From an uncultured Cytophagales bacterium (GTDB taxonomy: Bacteria > Bacteroidota > Bacteroidia > Cytophagales > Thermonemataceae): a stretch of DNA of 52,153 nt. The stretch lies in the NCBI GenBank assembly GCA_937911505.1, contig CALEMF010000023.1, positions 1-52,153 on the forward strand, given 5' to 3'. The position numbers and the translations under genes were made by a program. Shown piece by piece: positions 1-7,584 of the stretch (position 1 is the first letter of the stretch; every line of letters begins with the position of its first letter). The notes beneath the pieces were generated by a model. That model saw only the letters and a program-made list of their open reading frames with translations. It had not been told where the DNA came from and ran no database searches.

Positions 1-1
1 A

Positions 2-493
2 GTAGTAAAACGTGCCAAAATTCGTATTCTTGCCTCTTCGCTTATCCAACAGCTAGACGATCATTTAAGGCGTACTTTAGCGCTGGGTGATAACGAGGTC
101 TTTAAAGACATTATCTACGATACTCTACAATATATTGCACAGAACAAGAGAGACTTTCATTACAATCACTACTTGATGACTAACATGTTGATCTTAGGCT
201 TTGGGCTGCCTATTAAGAAAGATCATACAGTAGATAAAGTAGCTTTTTTCGAAAAGATAAAATATTTGAAAGGAAAAGAAAAAGAAGGCTTTTTTAAGAT
301 GTTTTTGTTTGGGATGCTCATAGATGGGCAGCTTTCAAGAAAAGAAAAGAAAATAATCGACCAACTTTATGGAGATGGCATACTCCAAGTGAATAGCCAA
401 CAAGCCAAGATTTGGGTAAAGCAGTTTCTGAAAGGAGAGGGGCTAGGAAGCTTCTTTCAAACCTCTTTTACGGTAGCTACCCAAGTGACCTAA
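2..493 (+). CDS. TerB-like hypothetical protein, 5' end missing
   Basis: The frame is open from base 2 through a TAA ending at 493, so the gene starts upstream of the window and only its C-terminal 163 residues or so are visible. The internal TTG at 173 and later ATGs are not needed as starts. The segment around 300-400 reads as a helical motif with GMLIDGQLSRKEKK, the hydrophobic-D-G-x-hydrophobic-x-x-x-E pattern typical of TerB/DnaJ-associated acidic helical domains. No signal peptide or membrane segment is visible in this part. The fold resemblance is my recollection of TerB-like proteins. Function is unknown. Confidence 0.55.
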   Translation, partial: VVKRAKIRILASSLIQQLDDHLRRTLALGDNEVFKDIIYDTLQYIAQNKRDFHYNHYLMTNMLILGFGLPIKKDHTVDKVAFFEKIKYLKGKEKEGFFKMFLFGMLIDGQLSRKEKKIIDQLYGDGILQVNSQQAKIWVKQFLKGEGLGSFFQTSFTVATQVT

Positions 494-571
494 AAAATAC
501 TTTAAAAGCTCTAGACAATCACTTATTTTTGAGTGATCAAAATATTTTACAAAAAACGATACAATACACAT

Positions 572-1681
572 ATGAAATCTTATAAGTACTCACAATCTTT
601 ATACAAGGTAGTGCTGTTAGTAGTTCTCCTTACCTTCGCACCAGTGCTAGTACAAGCGTGGGGCTTTTTTGCCCACCAACGCATCAATCGACTGGCCGTA
701 TTTTGCTTGCCCCCAGAAATGAGTGGCTTCTACAAGCACCACATTCTTTACATCACAGAAAATGCCGTCAACCCTGATCGTCGTCGCTATGCAGTAGAAG
801 GAGAAGCCCCTCGTCATTATATAGACATAGATGTGTACGATCATCACTATGGAGACAGTGCGGTATATAAAATGCCTCGCTATTGGAAAGCAGCCGTAGA
901 GCAGTTTTCAGAAGATACTTTAATGGCTTATGGTATTGTACCTTGGCATATCAATCGTATGAAGTACCAACTCACCGAAGCCTTTAAACGCAAAGACGCT
1001 AAGTCTATTTTACGCCTTAGCGCTGACATAGGGCATTACATTGCGGACGCCAATGTACCGCTTCATACTACGGTAAACTACAATGGACAGTTGACAGGCC
1101 AACGAGGTATCCACGGTTTTTGGGAGTCGCGCTTACCCGAACTGTTTTCTGACGATTACAATTACTTTGTGGGGCAGGCTGCTTACGTAGAAAATGCACA
1201 GCTAAGGGCTTGGCAAGCGGTCACTGAGGCACACGAAGCACTCGATTCCGTGTTCCGATTTGAAAGAGAACTAACAGAGGCTTTTGCTGCTAATAAAAAA
1301 TATACGCTTGAGGAACGAAATGGACGCACCATACAGAACTACTCTCGGGAGTTTTCTAAAGCTTTTCACGAACAGCTTGATGGGCAAGTAGAAAGACGTA
1401 TGCGTGCTTCTGTAAAGATGGTGGCAGATTACTGGTACACGGCTTGGGTAGATGCTGGTCAGCCTAATTTAGATGAACTGATCGACATTAAGTTTACAAA
1501 AGAAGAGCTCAAACAAATGAAGGAAGAGAAGAAGAAGTGGCGCGAGAGAAAAATAAAAGGACGGGATCACGAAGCCTATGTACCGTTGGGTCGTCATCAG
1601 GGGTGCTGTCATAATGATGTTTTTATGGCGTTTTACAAAGGAAAAAGCTTAAATAACCATCGTTTTTTTTCAAAGCGATGA
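572..1681 (+). CDS. Exported zinc-dependent phospholipase C / S1-P1 nuclease-like protein
   Basis: The 369-residue product opens with a signal peptide (basic start, hydrophobic core, VQA cleavage site), which puts Trp30 at the mature N terminus. In the zinc phospholipase C/P1 nuclease fold the mature N-terminal Trp is itself a zinc ligand. Other metal-binding candidates follow in family order: AHQRINRLA just after the Trp, HYIDIDVYD, the helix DIGHYIADANVPLH, and GIHGFWESRLPE. Phosphodiester hydrolysis (phospholipid or nucleic acid) in the periplasm or outside is inferred. I chose the ATG at 572 rather than the GTG at 533, because the extra 13 residues would place charges before the signal peptide. 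The basic C-terminal tail with Cys-Cys-His is unexplained. A terminator-like hairpin follows. Confidence 0.75.
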   Translation: MKSYKYSQSLYKVVLLVVLLTFAPVLVQAWGFFAHQRINRLAVFCLPPEMSGFYKHHILYITENAVNPDRRRYAVEGEAPRHYIDIDVYDHHYGDSAVYKMPRYWKAAVEQFSEDTLMAYGIVPWHINRMKYQLTEAFKRKDAKSILRLSADIGHYIADANVPLHTTVNYNGQLTGQRGIHGFWESRLPELFSDDYNYFVGQAAYVENAQLRAWQAVTEAHEALDSVFRFERELTEAFAANKKYTLEERNGRTIQNYSREFSKAFHEQLDGQVERRMRASVKMVADYWYTAWVDAGQPNLDELIDIKFTKEELKQMKEEKKKWRERKIKGRDHEAYVPLGRHQGCCHNDVFMAFYKGKSLNNHRFFSKR

Positions 1682-1683
1682 GG

Positions 1684-1703
1684 CTTGTACTATACAAGTT
1701 TTT
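1684..1703 (+). terminator. Short hairpin with T-run
   Basis: CTTGTA (1684-1689) pairs with TACAAG (1693-1698) across a 3-base loop and is followed by TTTTT. It sits just after the stop of the phospholipase-like gene. The stem is short, so termination may be weak. Confidence 0.5.
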
Positions 1704-1832
1704 CGTAGTAATATAGTGGTTTTTTATAACTAATGGCTTGGTTTATTGTTCTTTATTGTAAGAAAAGAAAGTATCAGGCGCAGTTACAACCTATCAATTT
1801 GTGACGGTGCTTCACACTAAATCCAAGAAGTA

Positions 1833-3155
1833 ATGATGACCAATTCGACACGTATCCCAGACACAGATAAGCCCCGCATCGTAGTGATTGGAGGCGGTTT
1901 TGGTGGTCTAGAACTCATTAAGGCCTTGAAAAAAGTTGATGCGCAGGTAGTGCTATTCGATAAGCAAAATCATCATACCTTTCAACCTTTACTTTATCAA
2001 GTAGCTACTTCTGGCTTGGAGACTGCTTCTATTGTGTATCCCTTTAGAAAAGCGTTTGGGAAGCTACGTAATTTTTACTTTAGGCTTGGAGAAGTCATTC
2101 AAATCAATCCTGATGATAAATACTTAGAGACTTCCATTGGTGGGCTCCATTATGATTATTTGGTCATCGCTACTGGAGCAGATTCCAATTACTATGGCTT
2201 AGAAGATATAGAGAAAAACTCACTTCCCATTAAAACCATTGAGGATGCTATTCTACTACGCAATCGAATTATTAAGCAATTTGAACTTGCCCTGCTTACT
2301 GACGACGACGAAAAAAAGAATAGTTTAATAGATTATGTAATAGTAGGTGGTGGCCCTACAGGCGTTGAAATTGCTGGGGCACTGGCAGAGTTGAAAAAGC
2401 ACGTACTTCCAAAAGACTATAAGGAGTTGGATTTTTACGAGATGGATATTCACCTAATTGAAGCAGCACCACGCCTACTCACCGCTATGGCAGAAGAATC
2501 TTCTGAAAGAGCTTATGAAGACCTCAAGAAGATGGGGGTAGATGTAAGGCTTAATACTTCTGTAAAATCATATGACGGCTATACCGTTACCTTCAATTCA
2601 GGAGAGCAACTTATTACCCGTACTTTGATTTGGGCAGCCGGCGTATCAGGGGTGCCTATTAAAGGCTTAGAAAAAGCTAATATGGTGAAAGGAAACCGCC
2701 TACAAGTAGATGAGTTCAATAAAGTAGTAGGCTATGACAATATCTTTGCTGTAGGAGACGTAGCCGCCATAATTACCGATGAAACACCTAAAGGACATCC
2801 TATGATGGCACCTCCTGCGATGCAGCAAGGTCGTAACTTAGCGAAAAATCTTATCAGGATGATCAAAGGCGATATAGACCTTATCCCTTTCAAATACTTC
2901 GACAAAGGTTCTATGGCCACTATAGGACGTAACAAGGCCGTTGTGAATATGAAAGGCTTAAAAATGAAGGGCTTTATTGCTTGGCTCGCTTGGATGTTTG
3001 TACACCTTATTTTCTTAGTAGGCTTTAAAAAGAGAGTACAAGTATTGATCACTTGGATCACGAGTTACTTTAGCTACGATAAGAGTAACCGCCTGATTAT
3101 TGGAAAGCCCACCATAGAAGAAAAACAGCCAGAGAAGATAAGTATAAGTTCTTAA
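1833..3155 (+). CDS. ndh: Type II NADH dehydrogenase (NDH-2)
   Basis: A 440-residue FAD/NADH oxidoreductase that should pass electrons from NADH to quinone at the cytoplasmic face of the inner membrane without pumping protons. There are two Rossmann motifs: VVIGGGFGGLE at about residues 17-27 (FAD) and VIVGGGPTGVE near residue 170 (NADH). The motif FAVGDVAA near residue 309 is the usual second FAD contact. A hydrophobic C-terminal stretch near residues 385-410 (WLAWMFVHLIFLVGF) matches the membrane-association region of Bacteroidota NDH-2. The start lies at one of two adjacent ATGs (1833 or 1836). The gene is monocistronic, between two hairpins. Confidence 0.9.
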   Translation: MMTNSTRIPDTDKPRIVVIGGGFGGLELIKALKKVDAQVVLFDKQNHHTFQPLLYQVATSGLETASIVYPFRKAFGKLRNFYFRLGEVIQINPDDKYLETSIGGLHYDYLVIATGADSNYYGLEDIEKNSLPIKTIEDAILLRNRIIKQFELALLTDDDEKKNSLIDYVIVGGGPTGVEIAGALAELKKHVLPKDYKELDFYEMDIHLIEAAPRLLTAMAEESSERAYEDLKKMGVDVRLNTSVKSYDGYTVTFNSGEQLITRTLIWAAGVSGVPIKGLEKANMVKGNRLQVDEFNKVVGYDNIFAVGDVAAIITDETPKGHPMMAPPAMQQGRNLAKNLIRMIKGDIDLIPFKYFDKGSMATIGRNKAVVNMKGLKMKGFIAWLAWMFVHLIFLVGFKKRVQVLITWITSYFSYDKSNRLIIGKPTIEEKQPEKISISS

Positions 3156-3184
3156 AAATAAGGTAAAAAAGTGATTGTCCTAAT

Positions 3185-3217
3185 AAAAAAGACCCTTCAA
3201 GTGAAGGGTCTTTTTAG
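3185..3217 (+). terminator. Intrinsic terminator after ndh
   Basis: GACCCTTC (3191-3198) pairs with GAAGGGTC (3203-3210) around a 4-base loop. An A-run precedes it and a T-run follows, so it could work on either strand. Confidence 0.85.
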
Positions 3218-3288
3218 TAACTTTTATATGCTGTTATTCTTAACATAAAGATAAAAGATCAAACCTAATTTTTCGCATACTTTATCCC

Positions 3289-3296
3289 TATCTTTG
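3289..3296 (+). promoter_or_regulatory. Bacteroidota -7 element TATCTTTG
   Basis: The sequence TATCTTTG matches TAnnTTTG and lies 33 bases before the ATG of the OmpA-family gene. I see no clear TTTG at the usual distance upstream. Confidence 0.5.
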
Positions 3297-3329
3297 CGAG
3301 ACTGATATCTTAACGAAGCCCTAATTTTT

Positions 3330-4640
3330 ATGAGACGACTAACCGCATTAGCCTTTATAGGCTGCTGTCTAATTTCTGTACTTACCAGCGCACAGAAAAA
3401 GAAAGAGGAGTATCCTCGTTTGGCAGATAAACGCTATCCTATTTTACTCAAAGCTATTATTTTGGATAAAATGCAACGCCCAATTGATGTAAAGATTTGG
3501 CTGCAAAACTTAAAGACAGGTGAGAGACAAACCCTAGAACGTATAGGAGAAGGTGTATACAAAACCTTTGTAGAAAACGAGACTGAACAAGAGTATATGT
3601 TACTAGGTAACGTCAATACCATACGCTTTAATAGTGAGAGTATCAAAGTGCCCGCTATGACCAAACGTAAACAAGAAGTAGAGAAGACGCTTTCTCTCAG
3701 TTTAGAGAAAGTAGAGATACAAGGGGTGAGCCAGAAGTCAGAAGATTACCAGAGTAAGGTACTTTTGAAAGTAAAAGTGACTGATACAGAGGATAATCCT
3801 CTTGACGCACAGGTAGTATTGATGGATGAAGAATTGGACATCAAACTGGAAAATCTTAACCAAATCAATAAAGGTCTGTTTGGTACTAACTTTAGACAAG
3901 ATTTTGAAAAAGAATACCTGTTGAAAGTAGTTTACCAAGATTCTACTTACCAAACACTGAAAGTAATGATTCCGGCTGCTACGGAGGAGTCGCAAGAGGT
4001 AGCAAAACACGTAATCATTGACCTCAATAGAGGAGCGCAAGAGCCTATTGCCTCCGCTTCACAAAAGACTATTCCAGGGGCTATGTCGATGGGTGAAGAA
4101 AAAGAAAAAACCTTATCAAATACACTCTTTAAACAAGAAGTCTTAGAAGATGAAGTCATCGAAGAAGTGCCAGAAGAAACCAGTGTAGAAGTACCCGCCA
4201 ATAATACAGTAGCTGAGCAAGCTAGTTCAGCTAGTGCGCTTCCTAAACCACTAGACGAAGACTTACTTACTGAAAGTACGCTTGCGTTACCTGAAGACAA
4301 CAAACGGGTGGTACTTTGGGATTTGAAATTTACAAACCATACGACACAGCTCCTTCCAGAATCGAAAGAAATACTGGATCAGCTTTACTTACTAATCAGA
4401 CAACACCCAGAGACACAATTTGAGATTGGTGCGCATACTGACAACTCTTATCCTGCTGGGAAAAGTAAAGCTATAACACAAGCACAGGCTGAAAAAGTAG
4501 TAGATTACCTTATTGATAAAGGCATAGAAGCCAATCGTATCAAAGCTGTAGGCTACGGAGCTGCGAAGCCCATTGCCAGTAATGACGACGAGAAAGATGG
4601 AAGAGAGTTGAACCGTCGCGTAGACTATACGACGATGTAA
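3330..4640 (+). CDS. OmpA-family outer membrane/periplasmic protein
   Basis: The 436-residue product has a signal peptide ending near SAQ (about residue 21). Two similar beta-rich segments follow (about residues 35-110 and 140-210; compare LLKAIILDKMQRPIDVKIWL with VLLKVKVTDTEDNPLDAQVVL). An acidic, Ser/Pro/Val-rich linker spans about 235-320. A C-terminal OmpA domain (about 325-436) carries the TQFEIGAHTDN peptidoglycan-binding motif and the terminal RELNRRVDY signature. The duplicated segments resemble carboxypeptidase-regulatory/Ig-like modules. The likely role is linking an envelope assembly to peptidoglycan; no specific partner is visible. A strong terminator follows immediately. Confidence 0.8.
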   Translation: MRRLTALAFIGCCLISVLTSAQKKKEEYPRLADKRYPILLKAIILDKMQRPIDVKIWLQNLKTGERQTLERIGEGVYKTFVENETEQEYMLLGNVNTIRFNSESIKVPAMTKRKQEVEKTLSLSLEKVEIQGVSQKSEDYQSKVLLKVKVTDTEDNPLDAQVVLMDEELDIKLENLNQINKGLFGTNFRQDFEKEYLLKVVYQDSTYQTLKVMIPAATEESQEVAKHVIIDLNRGAQEPIASASQKTIPGAMSMGEEKEKTLSNTLFKQEVLEDEVIEEVPEETSVEVPANNTVAEQASSASALPKPLDEDLLTESTLALPEDNKRVVLWDLKFTNHTTQLLPESKEILDQLYLLIRQHPETQFEIGAHTDNSYPAGKSKAITQAQAEKVVDYLIDKGIEANRIKAVGYGAAKPIASNDDEKDGRELNRRVDYTTM

Positions 4641-4676
4641 ACCTAGCTTGCGCTAAAACTATAATTTCGTATTTTT

Positions 4677-4708
4677 ACTTCTCTGTACCTTTTTACAGAG
4701 AAGTTTTT
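4677..4708 (+). terminator. Intrinsic terminator
   Basis: A perfect 11-bp stem, ACTTCTCTGTA (4677-4687) with TACAGAGAAGT (4694-4704), has a 6-base loop and then TTTT. It ends the OmpA-family transcript just before the next gene. Confidence 0.85.
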
Positions 4709-4736
4709 GTATACACTAACCAGAGACAATTGAGCA

Positions 4737-5489
4737 ATGGCCAATAAACTACACGAGCTACTAGCAGTAGAACAAGACCGCAAGAGTAAGGCAAACCAAG
4801 TAATAGGAGAGACCAAGAAAATTTTCACTAAATATGATCCTTATTTCGATGGCATGATCAAAAAATACGTGCCACTGGAAGAGGATGCAGAGCAGATTCC
4901 TGACGAGACGAAAGAAATGGTTACTACCGTGAAAAAGGCGCTTGAAGAATCTTTGGCAGAGGTGGCCAAAGCTTTAGATGCAACCCTTTCTAAAGAAGAA
5001 ACCAATGCTTCCAACACCGCAAAGGCTGAACTTATAGTGGGCGAACAAAATTTTGGTACCTACGCGGCTACCTCTTTACTAGCACTAGAGGCACAGCTCA
5101 ACAAGGTACTAGAGTTATACCGGGCGATCCCTACGCTAGATGCTACCAAAAAATGGGTTTTTGACGATCAAAATGGCGTATATAAAACAGAAGAAGAGGT
5201 GAAGTTTAGAAGTGTAAAGCGCCCTAAAGTAATTGTAAAATATGAGGCAACAGAGAAACATCCTGCTCAAACAGAGTTGCTGAACCTAGACCTCCAAGTA
5301 GGAAAATATGAGACCATTTACTATTCAGGTAAGGTGACCTCCACACAGAAAAATACGATGGTAGAGCGTATTGAGCAATTGATAGAAGCCGTAAAAATTG
5401 CGCGCGCTAAAGCCAACAATGTAGAGGTAAACAATGTAAAACTTTCTCAAGAGCTCTTTACCTTTATTCACCAAGATGTTTTTGCCTAA
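4737..5489 (+). CDS. Uncharacterised conserved protein (family I remember as DUF7873)
   Basis: A 250-residue soluble, charged, mostly helical protein without signal peptide or membrane segment. Start and end resemble a conserved family I recall from actinobacteria and Bacteroidota: MANKLHELLAVEQDRKSKA at the N terminus, a Trp-centred segment (TLDATKKWVFDDQNGVYKT), the EATEKHPAQTELL signature near residue 170, then GKYETIYYSGKVTS and a C-terminal helix rich in A, R and K. The DUF number is from memory. No enzymatic motif is recognised. The next 450 bases hold a tRNA-like RNA, an odd tRNA and a terminator, with no opposing gene, so co-transcription is plausible. An RNA-related role is inference from that context only. 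Confidence 0.7.
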   Translation: MANKLHELLAVEQDRKSKANQVIGETKKIFTKYDPYFDGMIKKYVPLEEDAEQIPDETKEMVTTVKKALEESLAEVAKALDATLSKEETNASNTAKAELIVGEQNFGTYAATSLLALEAQLNKVLELYRAIPTLDATKKWVFDDQNGVYKTEEEVKFRSVKRPKVIVKYEATEKHPAQTELLNLDLQVGKYETIYYSGKVTSTQKNTMVERIEQLIEAVKIARAKANNVEVNNVKLSQELFTFIHQDVFA

Positions 5490-5659
5490 AATTTTTTGAA
5501 GGAACGCCAAACGCAGGAACTAAACACCACCAATAGCCATTACAACTCTATTGGAGATAGTTTCAGTCTTATGTATGAGCCTTATAAATGCTTAACTGTG
5601 CAGTGGCACAATTGAGCAAAGTAAGCCTAAGCGTTTCGCTCCATAGCATTAGCTTAAGA
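5490..5659 (+). other. Non-coding stretch with several hairpins upstream of the tRNA-like RNA
   Basis: No convincing ORF is present. Visible helices are CCAATAG/CTATTGG (5530-5536 with 5548-5554), a D-arm-like hairpin TGTGC-AGTG-GCACA (5597-5610), AGCG-TTT-CGCT (5630-5640), and GTCTTA (5566-5571) complementary to TAAGAC (5655-5660). It may be the leader of, or part of, the structured RNA that follows. Confidence 0.4.
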
Positions 5660-5810
5660 CATCTTTGGTGTCCCTATGTGCCTACAAGCCTAGAGTCGAA
5701 GGTTCGATCCCTTCCGCTCCTACTACCTAATAGTCTTAAATAGGAGCGTAGCTCAGTGGCAGAGCAAGGGCGGGTTGTGAAACGGTATGTAGTAAGGTAT
5801 TAAAAAGATG
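5660..5810 (+). ncRNA. Circularly permuted tRNA-like RNA, candidate YrlA-type Y RNA
   Basis: A T arm (GAAGG, loop TTCGATC, CCTTC; 5698-5714) comes first, then the 3' acceptor strand CGCTCCTA (5715-5722). An 18-base loop joins this to the 5' acceptor strand TAGGAGCG (5741-5748), then TA and a D arm (GCTC, loop AGTGGCA, GAGC; 5751-5765). This is tRNA order turned inside out. The two ends pair in a long irregular stem: CATCTTT 5660-5666 with AAAGATG 5804-5810; CTATGTGCC 5674-5682 with GGTATGTAG 5784-5792 (three G-U pairs); TACAA 5683-5687 with TTGTG 5775-5779; GCCT 5688-5691 with GGGC 5768-5771. Bulges are AAAC (5780-5783) and GGG (5772-5774). Bacterial YrlA RNAs have this plan: a Ro-binding terminal stem carrying a tRNA-mimic module. 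No Ro gene lies in the window. The exact ends are uncertain. Confidence 0.65.
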
Positions 5811-5835
5811 AGAATCGTAGTAAAATACGGTTATT

Positions 5836-5908
5836 GACGTTGTCGTCTAATTGGTGAAGACGTTTGGTTCCCATCCAGAAGTTGTAGGTTCGATTCCTGC
5901 CAATGTCG
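5836..5908 (+). tRNA. tRNA with CCC (Gly) anticodon, atypical body
   Basis: A full cloverleaf of 73 bases without encoded CCA. The acceptor is GACGTTG/CAATGTC with one G-U pair. The D arm is GTCT/AGAC with GG in the loop. The anticodon stem TTTGG/CCAGA holds the loop TTCCCAT, and the T arm is GTAGG-TTCGATT-CCTGC. The anticodon CCC would read GGG glycine codons. The acceptor (A2:U71, C3:G70) and discriminator G73 do not fit bacterial glycine identity (C2:G71, U73). TC at positions 8-9, the GTCT D stem and G73 are more like tRNA-Glu. It lies 25 bases after the permuted RNA and just before a terminator, so it may be a specialised rather than a housekeeping tRNA. Confidence 0.75.
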
Positions 5909-5909
5909 C

Positions 5910-5943
5910 GGGCAGCCACAAGGTTAGGTGGCTGCCCATTTTT
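5910..5943 (+). terminator. Strong terminator after the RNA cluster
   Basis: A perfect 10-bp GC-rich stem, GGGCAGCCAC (5910-5919) with GTGGCTGCCC (5928-5937), has an 8-base loop and then ATTTTTA. It starts two bases after the atypical tRNA and closes the transcript that carries the RNAs. Confidence 0.9.
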
Positions 5944-5966
5944 ATTTCAAAGCGTTTTTTCTTATA

Positions 5967-7100
5967 ATGAGCAGTGTTTACTTGAAACTTTTTTCAATGC
6001 CTTGTCTATCTTTACGTACCTATCTCTTTCTGCTTATACTTGTCAGCTTACAGGGTTGTACCTTCTCTCGCATGATATGGTATAACTTCTCAGATATTAC
6101 CGATTATAAAATTTTCCCCTCCAGGCCTTTAGAAAAAAGCGAAGCTCCCTTCTACTTTCATCAGCGTACGTCCACTAGTACACGCATTAATCAACTCGAC
6201 ACCGATTCACTTACCAAATTGCTAGAAGAAACACCTACTGTTGCTTTCTTGGTAATTAGAAATGATACCCTCTTGTATGAAAAATACTTTCAAGACTACA
6301 CAGACTCCTCTATTGTAGCCTCCTTCTCTACTGGTAAATCTTATGTATCAGCGCTTGTGGGTATTGCTGTCGACGAAGGCTACATCAAGAGTGTACAGGA
6401 GCCTATCACAAAGTATATTCCTGAACTCAAAGACAACGGCGATTTCGAAAAAATAACCATCGAACATCTCTTACAAATGACCTCTGGTATTAAGAGTAAA
6501 GAAAAATACTATTCCCCTTTTAGCCACGTAGCTAGATTGTACTACGGTAAAAACCTAAGAAGACTTCTCAAGAACCTAAAAATTGCCTATCCTCCAGGAG
6601 AAAAGTTCGAGTATATCAGTCTCAATACACAGCTACTAGGACTGATACTTGAAAGAGCTACGCAGCAAACCATGACCAACTATTTACAAGAAAAAATATG
6701 GACCCCGTTGGGTATGGAATACGATGCCTCTTGGAGCATAGACCGTAAAAAAAATGGCCTAGAAAAAGCCTTTTGCTGCTTGAACGCACGTGCCATCGAC
6801 TACGCTAAGTTTGGGCGTCTTTACTTGAAGAAAGGTAATTGGCAAGGAAAACAAATTATTTCTGAAGCTTGGATAGAGAAAACTACAGATGTAACGGATA
6901 CTACACGAGGAAATACCTGGTACCAGCAGTACCAGTGGTGGTTTACTTCCAAAAAAGGGAACTTCACTACGAATGGCTTACATGGGCAGTTCATTTTTGT
7001 ACACCCCCAAAAAAATATTATAATTGTACGGCTTGGAAAACGAAGTGGAAAAAATATTAAATGGTACAAGGTATTTGAGGCAACCGCAGCGAAGCTCTAA
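5967..7100 (+). CDS. Serine hydrolase lipoprotein, beta-lactamase class C-like family
   Basis: The 377-residue product opens with a hydrophobic leader and the lipobox SLQGC (Cys31), so it should be an envelope lipoprotein. The active-site SxxK motif is STGK at Ser121-Lys124, in the context ASFSTGKSYVSALVG. A tyrosine motif appears as YISLN in EKFEYISLNTQLLG, and HGQ (GLHGQFIF) takes the place of the KTG-like third motif. These mark the beta-lactamase/penicillin-binding-like serine hydrolases (esterase, D-peptidase or amidase activity); resistance is not implied. I rejected the in-frame ATG at 5928 because it lies inside the preceding terminator; an ATG at 5997 is a second possible start. Confidence 0.85.
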   Translation: MSSVYLKLFSMPCLSLRTYLFLLILVSLQGCTFSRMIWYNFSDITDYKIFPSRPLEKSEAPFYFHQRTSTSTRINQLDTDSLTKLLEETPTVAFLVIRNDTLLYEKYFQDYTDSSIVASFSTGKSYVSALVGIAVDEGYIKSVQEPITKYIPELKDNGDFEKITIEHLLQMTSGIKSKEKYYSPFSHVARLYYGKNLRRLLKNLKIAYPPGEKFEYISLNTQLLGLILERATQQTMTNYLQEKIWTPLGMEYDASWSIDRKKNGLEKAFCCLNARAIDYAKFGRLYLKKGNWQGKQIISEAWIEKTTDVTDTTRGNTWYQQYQWWFTSKKGNFTTNGLHGQFIFVHPQKNIIIVRLGKRSGKNIKWYKVFEATAAKL

Positions 7101-7197
7101 AAGATATACTGAAATTAATAAACCTAATACACTCACTTTTCCTAATCCTTTATTAAATTGCTAACTTAATTTTCAACTATTAAATAACCCTATACTT

Positions 7198-7578
7198 ATG
7201 AACTTTCCCGACGACCTTAAATACTCTAAAGATCACGAGTGGATTCGTGTAGAAGACAACGTGGCCTATGTAGGTATTTCTGACTTTGCTCAAAAAGAAC
7301 TGGGAGATATTGTATACGTAGAAGTAGAAACCGTAGAAGAAGAACTCGATCAGAACGAAGTGTTTGGTACGGTAGAAGCTGTAAAAACAGTATCTGATCT
7401 ATTCATGCCCATTTCTGGAAAGATTATAGCCTTTAACGACGACCTAACAGGAGAACCTGAATTAGTAAATAGTGCCCCTTATGAAAAGGGATGGATGATC
7501 AAGATAGAAATGAAAGACCCTAGTGAAATTGAATCTCTGATGTCTGCCGAGGCTTATAAAGAGATGGTAGGAGCGTAA
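7198..7578 (+). CDS. gcvH: Glycine cleavage system H protein
   Basis: A 126-residue lipoyl-carrier protein that shuttles the aminomethyl group between the P, T and L proteins during glycine oxidation. The lipoylation site is Lys63 in [13 protein letters not shown]. The N-terminal KYSKDHEWI and the C-terminal [12 protein letters not shown] are classic family motifs, and the length is normal. The gene is followed six bases later by the VanZ-family gene, so the two are probably co-transcribed. No other gcv genes are in the window. Confidence 0.97.
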   Translation: MNFPDDLKYSKDHEWIRVEDNVAYVGISDFAQKELGDIVYVEVETVEEELDQNEVFGTVEAVKTVSDLFMPISGKIIAFNDDLTGEPELVNSAPYEKGWMIKIEMKDPSEIESLMSAEAYKEMVGA

Positions 7579-7584
7579 CTCCAC

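Noticed and set aside
5683..5779. The permuted element as a functional split or permuted tRNA-His (TTGTGAA resembles a GUG anticodon loop)
   Set aside because: The TTGTGAA lies too far from the D arm: the five bases after A26 are AGGGC and the next bases are GGG, with no U33 in the right place. TTGTG instead pairs with TACAA. Bacteria also lack the splicing endonuclease used by permuted tRNAs elsewhere.
5640..5910. Two-piece or one-piece tmRNA
   Set aside because: No tag-peptide reading frame, no G3:U70-type alanine acceptor, and a complete D arm, which tmRNA lacks.
5928..5966. Longer serine hydrolase starting at 5928
   Set aside because: The start would be within the 3' arm of the strong terminator; starting at 5967 gives a clean lipoprotein signal.
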